Positions 8,594 through 17,323 are shown, numbered from the stretch's first letter. The stretch is 31,451 bases of DNA from CAZSXS01 sp964611385 (GCA_964611385.1 CAZSXS010000041.1:1-31451); one strand, 5' to 3'. Numbers and translations: made by a program. The notes: a model not told the origin generated them from the letters alone.

Positions 8594-8690
8594 GTACTTT
8601 TATTAAATTTCCCAAGCCACCTTTATTTAATCTTGATTCATTCTACAGTTTTGTGGGGTGGCTTTGCAAAGCTTAACGGTACTGAGTATA
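8594..8690 (+). repeat. Dispersed ~100-bp structured repeat, copy A (diverged)
   Basis: This copy keeps the right half of the family (GGCTTTGCAAAGCTTAAC followed by ACTGAGTATA) and a recognisable left block (TTAAA..TTTCCCAAGCC). Its left terminal repeat is degraded. The inner arms AAGCCACC and GGTGGCTT pair perfectly; at one pair it has A-T where copies B and C have G-C. It lies immediately before the start codon of the 709-residue protein. Confidence 0.7.
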
Positions 8691-8703
8691 AAAAGAAAGG
8701 TGT

Positions 8704-10833
8704 GTGTTTGTTATAAGGAACACTAAAATAAGCAAGCTGTTTATTGCAGCTTCAGCAATTTTTCTGCTTGTTATTACCTCAGGCGTACTTGTCTTATCTG
8801 CAAAAAACAACCCATCCGAAGCTACAGCTTTAGATGCAACTCAAACAGAGGTCAGAAGTGAAGCAACTGAATCAACCGAACTAAGGGAACCAACTGAAAT
8901 GAATGTAGAGGATCCGAAAGCAATCATTGATAAAAACCTTGAGATCATCATGAGCTCCATTAAAGCTACAACCCAGGCCGCTTCTGTAAACCTAACAGCC
9001 TCTATCAATAAGCACAAGGCTGAATATAAGCAAATCATTCTGTTGGGAGAAGAAGCATTACCTGATCTCTATTCAGTTTTTGAAGAAGAGAAGGGGATAA
9101 AAGGGGAATTAGCCCTAGCAGCCATGCTTGAGATTAAACCCGACTTAAACATTAAGAGAGCGGAGTCCACGGCTAAACATAACTACAGTTATCGGATCGA
9201 AACGTATGGAATTGATTTTGGAAATCAGGTTTCGGGTATGTATCCTGCAAAGGAGATCAGGCTTGTTGACACAAATACTGATAAAACATTGTGGAGCATG
9301 ACACCGGGATACCTAAAAACAGATTTCTCATGGTCTCCGGACGGACGATATGTTGCCATATCCTATATGGCTAGAGAATATGCAGAAACGATCGTTCTTG
9401 ATACAAATACGATGACTCTGGTTTCTATTCCGGGCATGGAAGAACTCTCAAAACAAGTTGATAAAGTGCTTGCGCCAAGGGAAAATCGGCCTGACCCACA
9501 CTTTTGGGCTTATAAATGGACTTACAGCAGCACGCTGAAACTAAAAATGACCTTTGATTGGACAGCGCAAAATGACAATCAAGTGGAGGGGGGCTTTATC
9601 TATGACCTTGCACAGCAAAAGATTGAAGCTGTATTCGCAGATTACAAAGAAACCCTCTCTCCCCTTGAACTTGAATCGCCCATTAAACTTGAAATAAAAT
9701 ACAACTATTTCAATTATTTTGAGGAAGGGTACAAGCCCTTTGAAATAACTGATTCCAAAATCATTCATCTCATCGTAACTAGCCTTGAAAACTCGACCAT
9801 TATCCATTCATTTGAATATGAGGATATTGACAGAGTCCCTAACCCTATTGCAGAAATGACCTTTTTTTATAATGGGCGCGAGAAAGCAATTCGGTACATC
9901 ATAGATACTTTGTACAACAAAGCTGCTTTTGAAATGGAGGGCGTTTATTACTCCACTGATTATGACACAGCAAGGCTTATACAAAACCTTGAGAAATTCA
10001 GACCCAAAAGCATAGAGGTCGATCAAGACGTTAAAGCGCTTTTGTCCGGCTATGGACTAAACCCTGTCTTTTATTTTACAACTACCGATGTAGAACTACC
10101 GGACACTCTGCTCTATAAGGGTGATGAGTTTCCAACCAAGCTTTATTGGAGCTACAATCTTCAATTGTCGAAAGATATTGGGTTGGACTTCAGCCGGTAT
10201 TTAGGAAAAACGTTAACGGCAGAGCAGTACTATTTACTGAATCCCTTGCCAGATGCATACTTTCCCGAACGGGATGCTTACGCGGTTATACTCCGGGATA
10301 ACGGTGAGATTGTAGGTGCTTATATACACGCAGCTGGACATCTCAGTTATGCTTGTTCATTATTCCAGAGCAGCTTTGAAGAAATAACAGGTCTAAGCTT
10401 TCAGCAGTGGTTTGCCAAAAACGGCTATGATCAAAATGATCCAATCAATATCAAAAATGCAAAGCTGTCACCGGAGGAGGTTGTTAGACTTTATTTTGAG
10501 GCCCTTAACAGAGGTGATGAAAGTTATATGCAATATGAGGCGATCCGCACTCTAAAAAGGTATCCAGGCTTAAAAAAGGATTTAGGCAAATTACTTTCGT
10601 CAAGCTGGTATGAAGATGTTCCTGATGGTATGGAAAGAAATATTGAAAGCATCAAACTCCTAAGCCTTGAAGAAAGTCAAGAACCTACAGAAGAAAACGA
10701 AAAAATATTTGATATTGCATTTGACTTAAAAGTTAAAAAGGTAATCACCAACGACAGTGGTATTGACACAGCGAAAATATGGCTTGTTCAAGAAGGTGCT
10801 ATGGGCTGGAAGGTTGTTGCATATGGGCATTAG
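8704..10833 (+). CDS. Membrane-anchored exported protein of unknown function
   Basis: This 709-residue protein has an uncleaved-looking N-terminal hydrophobic anchor (residues about 10-32) followed by a Thr/Glu-rich linker and a long extracytoplasmic part. Segments seen: a helical stretch with LGEEALPDLYSVF near residue 117 that resembles a HEAT-like unit, a beta-propeller-like DFSWSPDGRYVAISY near residue 208, and a C-terminal LSPEEVVRLYFEALNRGD...WKVVAYGH segment from about residue 590 that looks like a SnoaL/NTF2-like (DUF4829-type) domain. No catalytic motif is recognised. A role in cell-surface sensing or envelope function is only a guess. The start is GTG, with GAAAGG only three bases away, which is tight. 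A terminator follows. Confidence 0.72.
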   Translation: MFVIRNTKISKLFIAASAIFLLVITSGVLVLSAKNNPSEATALDATQTEVRSEATESTELREPTEMNVEDPKAIIDKNLEIIMSSIKATTQAASVNLTASINKHKAEYKQIILLGEEALPDLYSVFEEEKGIKGELALAAMLEIKPDLNIKRAESTAKHNYSYRIETYGIDFGNQVSGMYPAKEIRLVDTNTDKTLWSMTPGYLKTDFSWSPDGRYVAISYMAREYAETIVLDTNTMTLVSIPGMEELSKQVDKVLAPRENRPDPHFWAYKWTYSSTLKLKMTFDWTAQNDNQVEGGFIYDLAQQKIEAVFADYKETLSPLELESPIKLEIKYNYFNYFEEGYKPFEITDSKIIHLIVTSLENSTIIHSFEYEDIDRVPNPIAEMTFFYNGREKAIRYIIDTLYNKAAFEMEGVYYSTDYDTARLIQNLEKFRPKSIEVDQDVKALLSGYGLNPVFYFTTTDVELPDTLLYKGDEFPTKLYWSYNLQLSKDIGLDFSRYLGKTLTAEQYYLLNPLPDAYFPERDAYAVILRDNGEIVGAYIHAAGHLSYACSLFQSSFEEITGLSFQQWFAKNGYDQNDPINIKNAKLSPEEVVRLYFEALNRGDESYMQYEAIRTLKRYPGLKKDLGKLLSSSWYEDVPDGMERNIESIKLLSLEESQEPTEENEKIFDIAFDLKVKKVITNDSGIDTAKIWLVQEGAMGWKVVAYGH

Positions 10834-10915
10834 GTTGATATTCCCAAAATAAGCCTTCACTTGTTCTACACACTATTTTGCCTTTCAAGCTTAGCACAAG
10901 AATACGAAACATAGC

Positions 10916-10945
10916 AAAAGCCGCCCATGGGCGGCTTTTATTTTG
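10916..10945 (+). terminator. Terminator after the 709-residue protein gene
   Basis: AAAAGCCGCCC / GGGCGGCTTTT forms a perfect stem around ATG/CAT with a T-rich tail. It shares the GCCGCC core of the 7435-7466 terminator. Confidence 0.85.
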
Positions 10946-10953
10946 ATATGCGC

Positions 10954-11056
10954 TATACTCAGTCTCTTAAACATTTACCAAGCTGCCTTCATTCAACCCG
11001 GTTATACTCTATTGTTTTGCGCGGCGGCTTTGCAAAGCTGACCATGACTGAGCATA
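10954..11056 (+). repeat. Dispersed ~100-bp structured repeat, copy B
   Basis: A full-length copy of 103 bp. It begins TATACTCAGTC and ends GACTGAGCATA, nearly perfect terminal inverted repeats. It carries the conserved left block TCTTAAACATTTACCAAG and the right block GGCGGCTTTGCAAAGCTGA. It sits in the intergenic region between the 709-residue protein gene and the CPBP protease gene. The rest of this 380-base gap (11057-11212) shows no convincing feature. Confidence 0.85.
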
Positions 11057-11212
11057 GGGAAAAAACAGGTGCAACTTATCCATCCAAAACGCAACTCATC
11101 CAAATTTGCTTGCCTTGACCTAATTATCCACTATCTTTGCAAACCGTCTGTTTTAGTTAAGCAGGTGAATCAAGAAGTATGGAGATTTTTTATAGTAGAT
11201 AAGGTGTAAATT

Positions 11213-12120
11213 ATGCTAAATATTAATAACCCAAGGCTAAAAAAAGAATAGAACCGGTTTTTTTATTCTTAATAATTACACTGGTATGGACTTGGCTAAT
11301 TGGATTCATTCCATTGATACTTGGGCTTGATAACACTTTTTTAGGCGATATTCTTTTTAAGGCTTTAGTCGGACCCTCTCCTTCTATTATTGGAGTTATC
11401 TTTGTATTTAGAACTTATTCTAAAGGTCAAATAAAAGAGTACTTTAGAAGAATTTTTTCTTTTAAACAAATGGGCTGGCTCTGTCCTTTACTTTTGATTA
11501 TGATGTATTTCGGAGTTTGCGCAATTACTATTTTGTTTAGCACGCAGTTATTTGGTGGACAGGTGCCGGAATTTGGCGGTGCTAAAGCATTAGTTAATAC
11601 ACCGTATTTAATATTTATGTTTATTGGGCTTGGGTTAGTGTCCGGTCCACTGAACGAGGAATTTGGTTGGCGAGGCTTTGCACTTGATCCACTTATGAAA
11701 AAATATGGATTTTGGAGTGGTTCAATAATCCTTGGTTTTGTGTGGGGAATATGGCACTTACCTTGGTATTTTTATGCCAGCAATGGTCAATTCATAGCTT
11801 GGAGCATAAATCCCATACACGGAATAGCAATGATACTTCATTCAATTTCACTATCTTGCATATGTTCTATAGCGTATATCAAGCGAAACAGAAGTATTCT
11901 TGCAGGTGCGCTTGCACACTTTTTCTCAAACTTCTTGGTAGGTGGACTCTTGATTTATCCTTTTGATAATACTTATATCATCGTTTCAATCTATGTTTTT
12001 ATATTTATCGAAACAGTTGTGAGTTTGTGTTTTGCATTGTCATCAAGGTTCAAAAAAGAGATAAAAGAAAAGCTACATATTGACAACAATAATGTTGATA
12101 CAACTGAACCAAGCTACTGA
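11213..12120 (+). CDS. CPBP family intramembrane metalloprotease with apparent N-terminal frameshift
   Basis: The protein is a multi-pass membrane protease of the CPBP (Abi, Rce1-like) family. Its three motifs are intact: NEEFGWRGF (EExxxR), FVWGIWH (FxxxH) and HFFSN (HxxxN). The uninterrupted frame starts only at a TTG at 11314, inside the first membrane helix. Upstream the same frame is open from 11230 and encodes RIEPVFLFLIITLVWTWLIGF. The natural start is almost certainly ATG 11213 with AAGGTG six bases before it. Its frame, MLNINNPRLKKE, hits a TAG at once; one more A in the A7 run at 11239-11245 would join both parts into a 302-residue protein. The shift may be a sequencing error, a slippage tract or a real mutation. 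CPBP proteins often act in bacteriocin self-immunity or signalling; the role here is unknown. Confidence 0.78.
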
Positions 12121-12206
12121 AAGCATTGCACCTAATTTCATGCCGATTTACGAAGTCTGTATCATAAGAAAGTCATTTATCAAAGAACCAGATGCTCAGA
12201 CAAGGG

Positions 12207-12246
12207 GCTGACAATCCGTGAACATTTCACGATTGTCGGCTTTTTG
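12207..12246 (+). terminator. Terminator after the CPBP gene
   Basis: GACAATC-CGTGAA pairs with TTCACG-ATTGTC, one bulged C, 3-base loop, followed by GGCTTTTTG. It lies about 90 bases beyond the CPBP stop. Confidence 0.75.
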
Positions 12247-12265
12247 TTTATCCCACAAAAAACTC

Positions 12266-12294
12266 TTTACGATACCTAATAGGTATGTTATTGT
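12266..12294 (+). promoter_or_regulatory. Promoter with operator palindrome in its spacer (ABC-2 operon)
   Basis: TTTACG (12266-12271) and TATTGT (12289-12294) are 17 bases apart. The perfect inverted repeat ATACCTA-A-TAGGTAT (12272-12286) fills the spacer exactly, so a dimeric regulator bound there would contact the polymerase site directly. An AAGGAGG follows at about 12308-12314. Confidence 0.5.
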
Positions 12295-12324
12295 TAGTTA
12301 TAAATTAAGGAGGTTTTCAAAAAA

Positions 12325-12555
12325 ATGGACAAAAAAATTCTTGGCATTTTGATGTTGAAACTGCTGACGTTTTACGAAGTCGGCAACATCAAAAGAATGA
12401 ACTTTAAGTTAATGTGCAGTGATAGCCTCAGCAGTATGCAAGTCGTTCAGGCAATCCGACTTCCAGTACGTTGCAATATGGCATCAACAACACCAGGTTT
12501 CAGCTTGATTGGTTTAAGAAGCTGGGAGAAAAGGTTTAAGGGGGCAGAGCTATGA
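12325..12555 (+). pseudogene. Short frame ahead of the ABC operon, possible gene remnant
   Basis: An ATG at 12325 follows a strong AAGGAGG and opens a 76-codon frame (MDKKILGILMLKLL...). The composition after about residue 20 does not look like a natural protein, and the plus-one and plus-two frames each hold more protein-like stretches (FDVETADVLRSRQHQKNEL early, QYGINNTRFQLDWFKKLGEKV late). The last of these ends just before the ATPase gene. This fits a short gene broken by frameshifts, perhaps a former regulator or small operon member. No family is recognised. Confidence 0.3.
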
Positions 12556-13493
12556 TCAGCGTAAAAAATTTAACTAAAATCTACCGTGGCAGAAACGGAG
12601 ATGTAACCGCAAATAATGATATTTCCTTTTCTGTCAGTCAAGGCGAGATTGTCGGGCTGCTCGGACATAACGGTGCAGGAAAAACAACCCTCATCAATCA
12701 GCTTTTGGGGCTTGTTAAATCTACAAGCGGTGAGATTAACATTCTTGGGAAATCTGTTTCGGCAAACCCTACACTCGGCAGATATTTATGCTCTGTTCAG
12801 CCGCAGGGGCAGTTATCGCTCGGAGAACTCACACCCTTGAAGGCTGTAACTATTATGGGGCTAATGCGCGGAGGAAAAGATAAAGAAATTCAGTCTGAGG
12901 CGATTCGGCTTTTTGAAGCTCTCGACATCTCAGAATGGATAAACAAAGAGAGCGCTCAGCTTTCCGGCGGTGTCAAAAGATTAACCGCGTTTTGCATGGC
13001 GGTAATTCACTCACGGCATATTATTGTGTTGGATGAGCCAACAAACGATGTTGACCCTGTGCGAAGAAGATATCTTTGGAGTGAAATTAAAAAACTTACC
13101 AATCAAGGCAAAGGTGTCATCCTGGTAACGCATAATGTAGCCGAAGCCGAAAGTGCCGTAAGCCGAGTAATTATACTGCATCACGGTAAAATCCTCGCTG
13201 ATGGCAGCAGCTCACAAATCAAAAGCAAATTCGAAGGTAAAAACGATTTGCGTTTTGAATTTCAACCATCTGAACAGTTTTCAGATGCAATGCTACCTAG
13301 CTTTGCCGGGAATATTTTTAACATTGATGAACGCAAAGCCTTTGCCACCACAAAAGAAAATGTCGGGGCAGCTCTTGACTGGATTAGAGAACAAACGGCA
13401 AAGGGTATCATCTATGACTTTTCATTGTCTGAATCCACTCTTGAGGACGTATATGTCCGCTTAACCGAAGAGAAGAATGGAGGCGTATCGTAA
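12552..13493 (+). CDS. ABC transporter ATP-binding protein (ABC-2/drug export type)
   Basis: This 313-residue cytoplasmic ATPase has Walker A GHNGAGKTT at residues 38-46, the signature LSGGVKR near 139, Walker B IIVLDEP near 158 and the switch histidine in LVTHN. The C-terminal 90 residues (FQPSEQFSDAMLPSF...ESTLEDVYVRLT) form the regulatory extension common in CcmA/DrrA/NatA-like exporters. The signature has Val-Lys in place of the usual Gln-Arg/Met, a minor change. AAGGGGG eight bases before the ATG sets the start. Its stop overlaps the start of the permease gene by one base, so the two are translationally coupled and should form one exporter. Confidence 0.93.
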   Translation: MISVKNLTKIYRGRNGDVTANNDISFSVSQGEIVGLLGHNGAGKTTLINQLLGLVKSTSGEINILGKSVSANPTLGRYLCSVQPQGQLSLGELTPLKAVTIMGLMRGGKDKEIQSEAIRLFEALDISEWINKESAQLSGGVKRLTAFCMAVIHSRHIIVLDEPTNDVDPVRRRYLWSEIKKLTNQGKGVILVTHNVAEAESAVSRVIILHHGKILADGSSSQIKSKFEGKNDLRFEFQPSEQFSDAMLPSFAGNIFNIDERKAFATTKENVGAALDWIREQTAKGIIYDFSLSESTLEDVYVRLTEEKNGGVS

Positions 13494-14224
13494 TGGTATT
13501 TGCAAATCAATATAAACAAGTTTTGAAGCTGCAAAGCTTTAGGGTTTTCGGATCAATCGTTGTTTTTACCATCGTTCAGATTATCGTATCGCTTGGTATC
13601 GCAATCGGATTTACATACCTTTATTCTGATGCAGACAGACAATCAATTTTATACCTGGCAACAGGTGCACCCACAATCGTTTTGATTATGACAGGGCTTG
13701 TTATTCTACCGAATCAGATTTCCAACGCAAGAATTGAGGGACATGGCGAGTTTTTAAGAACCCTGCCTGTAAACAGAGTGGCAATTATTATGGCGGATAC
13801 CACCATTTGGCTGCTTGTAACAATACCAGGTATTGCTGTTTCTTCGATTGCAACCAATTTTATCTTTAATCCAGGATTTAGCGTATCGCCGTGGTTTATC
13901 CCTTTGTATTTACTGTGTGCTTTAACATGCATTGGCGTAGGATACGGATTTTCATACGCAATGCCCCCAATGCTTGCTATGGCCTTATCCCAGGTTATCG
14001 CATTTATAGCCCTTATGTTCTCACCCATCAATTTTCCAATGAGCAGATTACCCGGCTGGTTGCAAGTGGTACACACTATTCTGCCAATAGACTCAATGGC
14101 ACAGATCATGCGGTCTACTTTGGCATACAACACATTTGATTTGGATTCGTGGGTTGTAGTAAAGGTTTTAATTTGGTGTATTTTAGGATTTATAGTATCG
14201 ATCAGAATTCTGAACAAGAAATAA
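13493..14224 (+). CDS. ABC-2 type transporter permease
   Basis: This 243-residue hydrophobic protein has about six membrane segments, with the first starting at SFRVFGSIVVFTIVQIIVSLGIAIGF. The layout (long loop after two helices, then LPNQISNARIEGHGEFLRTLPVNRVAI, a typical ABC-2 internal segment) matches ABC-2 exporter permeases. It begins within the TAATG overlap with the ATPase gene, with GGAGG ahead of it. The pair probably exports a lipid, peptide or toxic compound; the substrate is not readable. Confidence 0.9.
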   Translation: MVFANQYKQVLKLQSFRVFGSIVVFTIVQIIVSLGIAIGFTYLYSDADRQSILYLATGAPTIVLIMTGLVILPNQISNARIEGHGEFLRTLPVNRVAIIMADTTIWLLVTIPGIAVSSIATNFIFNPGFSVSPWFIPLYLLCALTCIGVGYGFSYAMPPMLAMALSQVIAFIALMFSPINFPMSRLPGWLQVVHTILPIDSMAQIMRSTLAYNTFDLDSWVVVKVLIWCILGFIVSIRILNKK

Positions 14225-14295
14225 GCTTGCCAGATTAAATCGAAAATGAGACAAACCGAATGATCTTATGCCCTGAGACCTTGCTGAAAAATGTT

Positions 14296-14348
14296 AAAAA
14301 GCCCAGTCACTAACCGGAGCAAGACCGGTTGGTGTCTAGGCTTTTTTG
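14296..14348 (+). terminator. Terminator after the ABC-2 operon
   Basis: AAAAAGCC...AACCGG pairs with CCGGTT...GGCTTTTTT with small internal mismatches, giving a long stem and a T6 tail. Confidence 0.85.
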
Positions 14349-14512
14349 TTACTATAATTCCAATCGCAGTTCTCTTGACTTTCATTTCTTACAGGTGTAA
14401 TATATAAAAAGCTACAGTTGTAAGAATAAGCAAGCTAAAGAAATAAGCAAACCAAGGAAATAGAATCATACCTCAAAAAGCAAACTGCTTTCGGTCAAAA
14501 GGAGGTGAAAGG

Positions 14513-15364
14513 ATGAAAAAAGGAGTTACATTCACAGTATGCACATTGGGAATCATCTTTGGGTTAATAGCGGTACAATGGAAACCGGAGCCAGAGCCAA
14601 AGACTTATAAGTTTAATGATACGCAAGAGAATCTGAATGCACAATTAGAAGAAAAACAAAATAATGTGCAAGATGAAGCAGAACAAATTGATGCGATGAA
14701 TGAGTATAGTACTGAGGGGAATAGTGAGTATATTGAGGAAGTACCAATAAACAAGTTAGATATCCATGTGGAAGAAAATCCAAAGAATGAGCTTGTCTTT
14801 ACGATTTCAATAGATGATTTTATTTCAAGCTATAACGGCTTCTATTGGAGTGACCACGAACTTGCTTATCTTTCCGCTTCGTCAGAATGGGTGTGCTTTA
14901 CATACGATAGCACAGCCCATTCAAAGTACGAAACTTACTATTATCGATTCTCAGAAGATAAAACGATTTGGTCACTACCTACTATATCCGTTTATGTGCC
15001 AACGGATAGTGATTACATACAAGAAATTACACTCGACTTCGATGACCATGCTTATAACGAGTGGATGTATAATTTATATGAAGAAATATGCTTTTATGCG
15101 TTTAAGGTTTTATTCCCGAATTTTGAAAGCAACAAGATTACCAAACTCTATAACGCTTTGTACAACAAGACTAACGACCCGCTGTGTTATGTAGATAGAG
15201 GAGAGCCTATGCCTAAAGTGCTATATTACACGAATGGCATAGGCTTATATTCTTATTATAAAAGTGGGATGGCACATATTTGCATTATTCCAATTACAAA
15301 TCAATACTTAGATAAACTGGCCGCTAAAAAGGTTGAAATCCATCGTATTGATAATGAATTCTAA
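14513..15364 (+). CDS. Exported or anchored hypothetical protein
   Basis: This 283-residue protein has an N-terminal hydrophobic segment (FTVCTLGIIFGLIAVQW, residues about 8-24) with no lipobox. A very acidic, low-complexity linker rich in Glu, Asn and Gln (residues about 28-85) follows, then a globular part rich in Tyr, Trp and Phe. It should face the outside of the membrane. No family or catalytic motif is recognised. The start is well supported by AAAGGAGG with TGAAAGG before the ATG. It stands between the ABC-2 operon and the BlaI/M56 pair, with its own upstream gap of 288 bases that contains the preceding terminator. Confidence 0.7.
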   Translation: MKKGVTFTVCTLGIIFGLIAVQWKPEPEPKTYKFNDTQENLNAQLEEKQNNVQDEAEQIDAMNEYSTEGNSEYIEEVPINKLDIHVEENPKNELVFTISIDDFISSYNGFYWSDHELAYLSASSEWVCFTYDSTAHSKYETYYYRFSEDKTIWSLPTISVYVPTDSDYIQEITLDFDDHAYNEWMYNLYEEICFYAFKVLFPNFESNKITKLYNALYNKTNDPLCYVDRGEPMPKVLYYTNGIGLYSYYKSGMAHICIIPITNQYLDKLAAKKVEIHRIDNEF

Positions 15365-15416
15365 AGAACGTCCATATCGGATTCTGAATGGATAGCAGTT
15401 ATTGAGCGCTTGCCCA

Positions 15417-15448
15417 TTGACAATCTTAGTCTATCTATGCTAGACTAA
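15417..15448 (+). promoter_or_regulatory. BlaI-type promoter/operator
   Basis: TTGACA (15417-15422) with TAGACT (15441-15446) 18 bases on. The inverted repeat TTAGTCTA-N7-TAGACTAA (15426-15433, 15441-15448) covers the spacer and -10. This fits autoregulation by the BlaI-like repressor encoded just downstream; BlaI/MecI sites are similar short dyads. Confidence 0.65.
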
Positions 15449-15483
15449 GTCCAGTCTAAAGTATATAGATTGGAGGAATAGTA

Positions 15484-15861
15484 ATGGCTAAAAATGTAAA
15501 CCTCACCACCGCAGAGAAAAAACTAGCAGGACTGTTATGGCGGGTAGCACCGCTGAGCTCGCCGGATTTGGTAACGCTTGCAGAAAAAGAAATGGACTGG
15601 AAAAAATCAACGACTTACACGGTGTTAAAGAAACTTTGTGACAAGGGTTTATTCAAAAATGAGAATGCCAAGGTGTCAGTTGTACTTACCCGTGATGCGT
15701 TACTTGCACAGCAAAGTCGCTGCTATGTAGAAGACAGCTTTGGAGGCTCGCTGCCCAAATTTATCACAGCATTCATCGGTGGCAAGAAACTCTCAACAGA
15801 GCAAGCTGTGGAACTAAGACGCTTGATTGATGAACACGAGGGGAGCGGGAAAAATGGATAA
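15484..15861 (+). CDS. BlaI/MecI/CopY family transcriptional repressor
   Basis: This 125-residue winged-helix protein has the family hallmarks: LTTAEKKLAGLLWRVAPLSSPDLV at the N-terminus, the recognition part WKKSTTYTVLKKLCDKGLF, and a dimerising C-terminal helix. It should bind DNA as a dimer and be inactivated when cut following a signal from the M56 protease. GGAGG is seven bases upstream of the ATG. It overlaps the protease gene by eight bases, so the two are coupled. A dyad in its own promoter suggests self-repression. Confidence 0.93.
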   Translation: MAKNVNLTTAEKKLAGLLWRVAPLSSPDLVTLAEKEMDWKKSTTYTVLKKLCDKGLFKNENAKVSVVLTRDALLAQQSRCYVEDSFGGSLPKFITAFIGGKKLSTEQAVELRRLIDEHEGSGKNG

Positions 15862-17323
15862 ACTGTTCCTTACAATTTTAAATATGAGCCTGACCGGAGC
15901 CTTTGTCATCACGGCAATCTGTTTTGCCCGACTACCGTTGAAAAAAGCGCCAAAGATCATCTCATATTGCTTGTGGTCAGTAGCAGGATTCCGGCTGGTA
16001 TTCCCGTTTTCAATCGAAAGTATATTCAGCCTTATTCCATTCAATGCCCAACCCATACCACGAGACATCGCAATGCAGCCTGTACCTCGCATTGACAGCG
16101 GTGTAGCGATTGTGGATAACATCATCAGCAATTCGTTTCCGGCCTCAGTTGGAGCCAGTAACAATCCTTTGCAAATATGGACTGCCATTGCTGCCTATTT
16201 ATGGCTTGCTGGCGTTGCGGTTATGCTCATTTATGGCCTTATTTCTTATGGTAGGCTCAAAAGCAAGATGCAAAGTGCCCTTTGTGTTGAAGCCAATATT
16301 TACGAATCTGAGTCGATAAAATCGCCTTTTGTGCTGGGTTTTCTTGCACCAAAAATTTACTTGCCCATAGGGTTATCAGTACACGAAAGGGGATACATTC
16401 TTTTACATGAACAAACCCACATTTGGCGCTGGGATCATATCGTAAAATACACGGCCTATTTTATTCTGAGTCTCCATTGGTTTAACCCTTTTGCATGGGC
16501 AGCGTTCTTACTGATGGGCGTGGACATGGAAATGTCCTGCGATGAGAGCGTGTTGCAAAAAATGGGCAGTGGAATTAAAAAAGAATACTCGCTTTCGCTT
16601 CTGTCTTTGGCAACAGAACGGCGTACAATTAGCGTAAGCCCCCTTGCTTTCGGAGAGGGCGGTATAAAAGTGAGAATTCAAAATATCTTGAACTTTAGAA
16701 AGCCACCGCGATTTTTCCTTATCGTGGCAGTAGCTTTGACAGCTGCAATGAGCGTAGGCTTTGCAGTAAACAATACCCAAGTTACTACATCCTATCAAGC
16801 ACAGGAGTGGTTGGACTATTTCTTAGATGACAAACTACCGTGGAACGGCAGTTTGGAACTAGAACTGCCCGAATACCCTGGTACCATCTTTCGGTGGACG
16901 CCAGAAAAGGTTACAGCAATTGATTCCCAAGGAGAAAAGACGCTTTTTAATGGTATGCCGATTTGGAATGTGTACCTTGCAGACTTGACGGGCGACGGAA
17001 TTCCCGAATTCTGTGCTTCGGTTAGTATGGGTTCGGGCATTGTGGATGGACATATCGTTGTCCATGATTACGCTACTGGGAAATCATTCGTCCTTGAGGA
17101 TCGCATGTTTTATGATTATCAGCTTTATCTTGATAATGGGCAGCTGATGGTCAAACAAACGAAGTTCTTCGGGGGAAAAAATTCTCCCACCGCCACAGGA
17201 GCCTTGGTTATTGAGAATGGTACACTTACCGCTATTGGCATTGATCGTACCAGGCCAGTCCTTGAACCGAAAGAAACAACAGCACCGCATGATTTATTCG
17301 ACTCCCCAGCGGCAGTAGATTGA
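15854..17323 (+). CDS. M56 (BlaR1-like) membrane metallopeptidase with unusual C-terminal sensor domain
   Basis: This 489-residue protein has four or so membrane helices in its first 300 residues, and the zinc protease motif HEQTH at residues 185-189 with the downstream glutamate in EMSCDE near 226-231, so the protease should be active. It would cut or trigger loss of the BlaI-like repressor. In classical BlaR1/MecR1 the outer domain is a penicillin-binding sensor. Here the region after the last helix (about 311-489) has no SxxK/KTG transpeptidase motifs; instead it contains LADLTGDGIPEFCASVSMG, an FG-GAP/VCBS-like calcium-binding-type motif. The signal is therefore probably not a beta-lactam. 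The ATG at 15854 is chosen over 15827 because GAGGGGAGCGGG precedes it and the overlap with the repressor gene is short. Confidence 0.87.
   Translation: MDKLFLTILNMSLTGAFVITAICFARLPLKKAPKIISYCLWSVAGFRLVFPFSIESIFSLIPFNAQPIPRDIAMQPVPRIDSGVAIVDNIISNSFPASVGASNNPLQIWTAIAAYLWLAGVAVMLIYGLISYGRLKSKMQSALCVEANIYESESIKSPFVLGFLAPKIYLPIGLSVHERGYILLHEQTHIWRWDHIVKYTAYFILSLHWFNPFAWAAFLLMGVDMEMSCDESVLQKMGSGIKKEYSLSLLSLATERRTISVSPLAFGEGGIKVRIQNILNFRKPPRFFLIVAVALTAAMSVGFAVNNTQVTTSYQAQEWLDYFLDDKLPWNGSLELELPEYPGTIFRWTPEKVTAIDSQGEKTLFNGMPIWNVYLADLTGDGIPEFCASVSMGSGIVDGHIVVHDYATGKSFVLEDRMFYDYQLYLDNGQLMVKQTKFFGGKNSPTATGALVIENGTLTAIGIDRTRPVLEPKETTAPHDLFDSPAAVD

Noticed and set aside
8681..8703. Repeat copy A right end as the promoter of the 8704 gene
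   Set aside because: Transcription would start about five bases before the GTG, leaving no room for a ribosome binding site; the upstream promoter at 8532-8560 is a better candidate.
10927..11118. A frame through repeat copy B giving a peptide similar to that of the frame through copy D (29178-29450)
   Set aside because: The similarity only reflects the shared DNA repeat. In copy C the same frame meets a stop early, and there is no ribosome binding site, so no conserved peptide is supported.
15484..17323. Beta-lactam resistance regulator (true BlaR1/BlaI)
   Set aside because: The outer domain lacks penicillin-binding motifs and no beta-lactamase gene is adjacent, so the specific beta-lactam label is not used.
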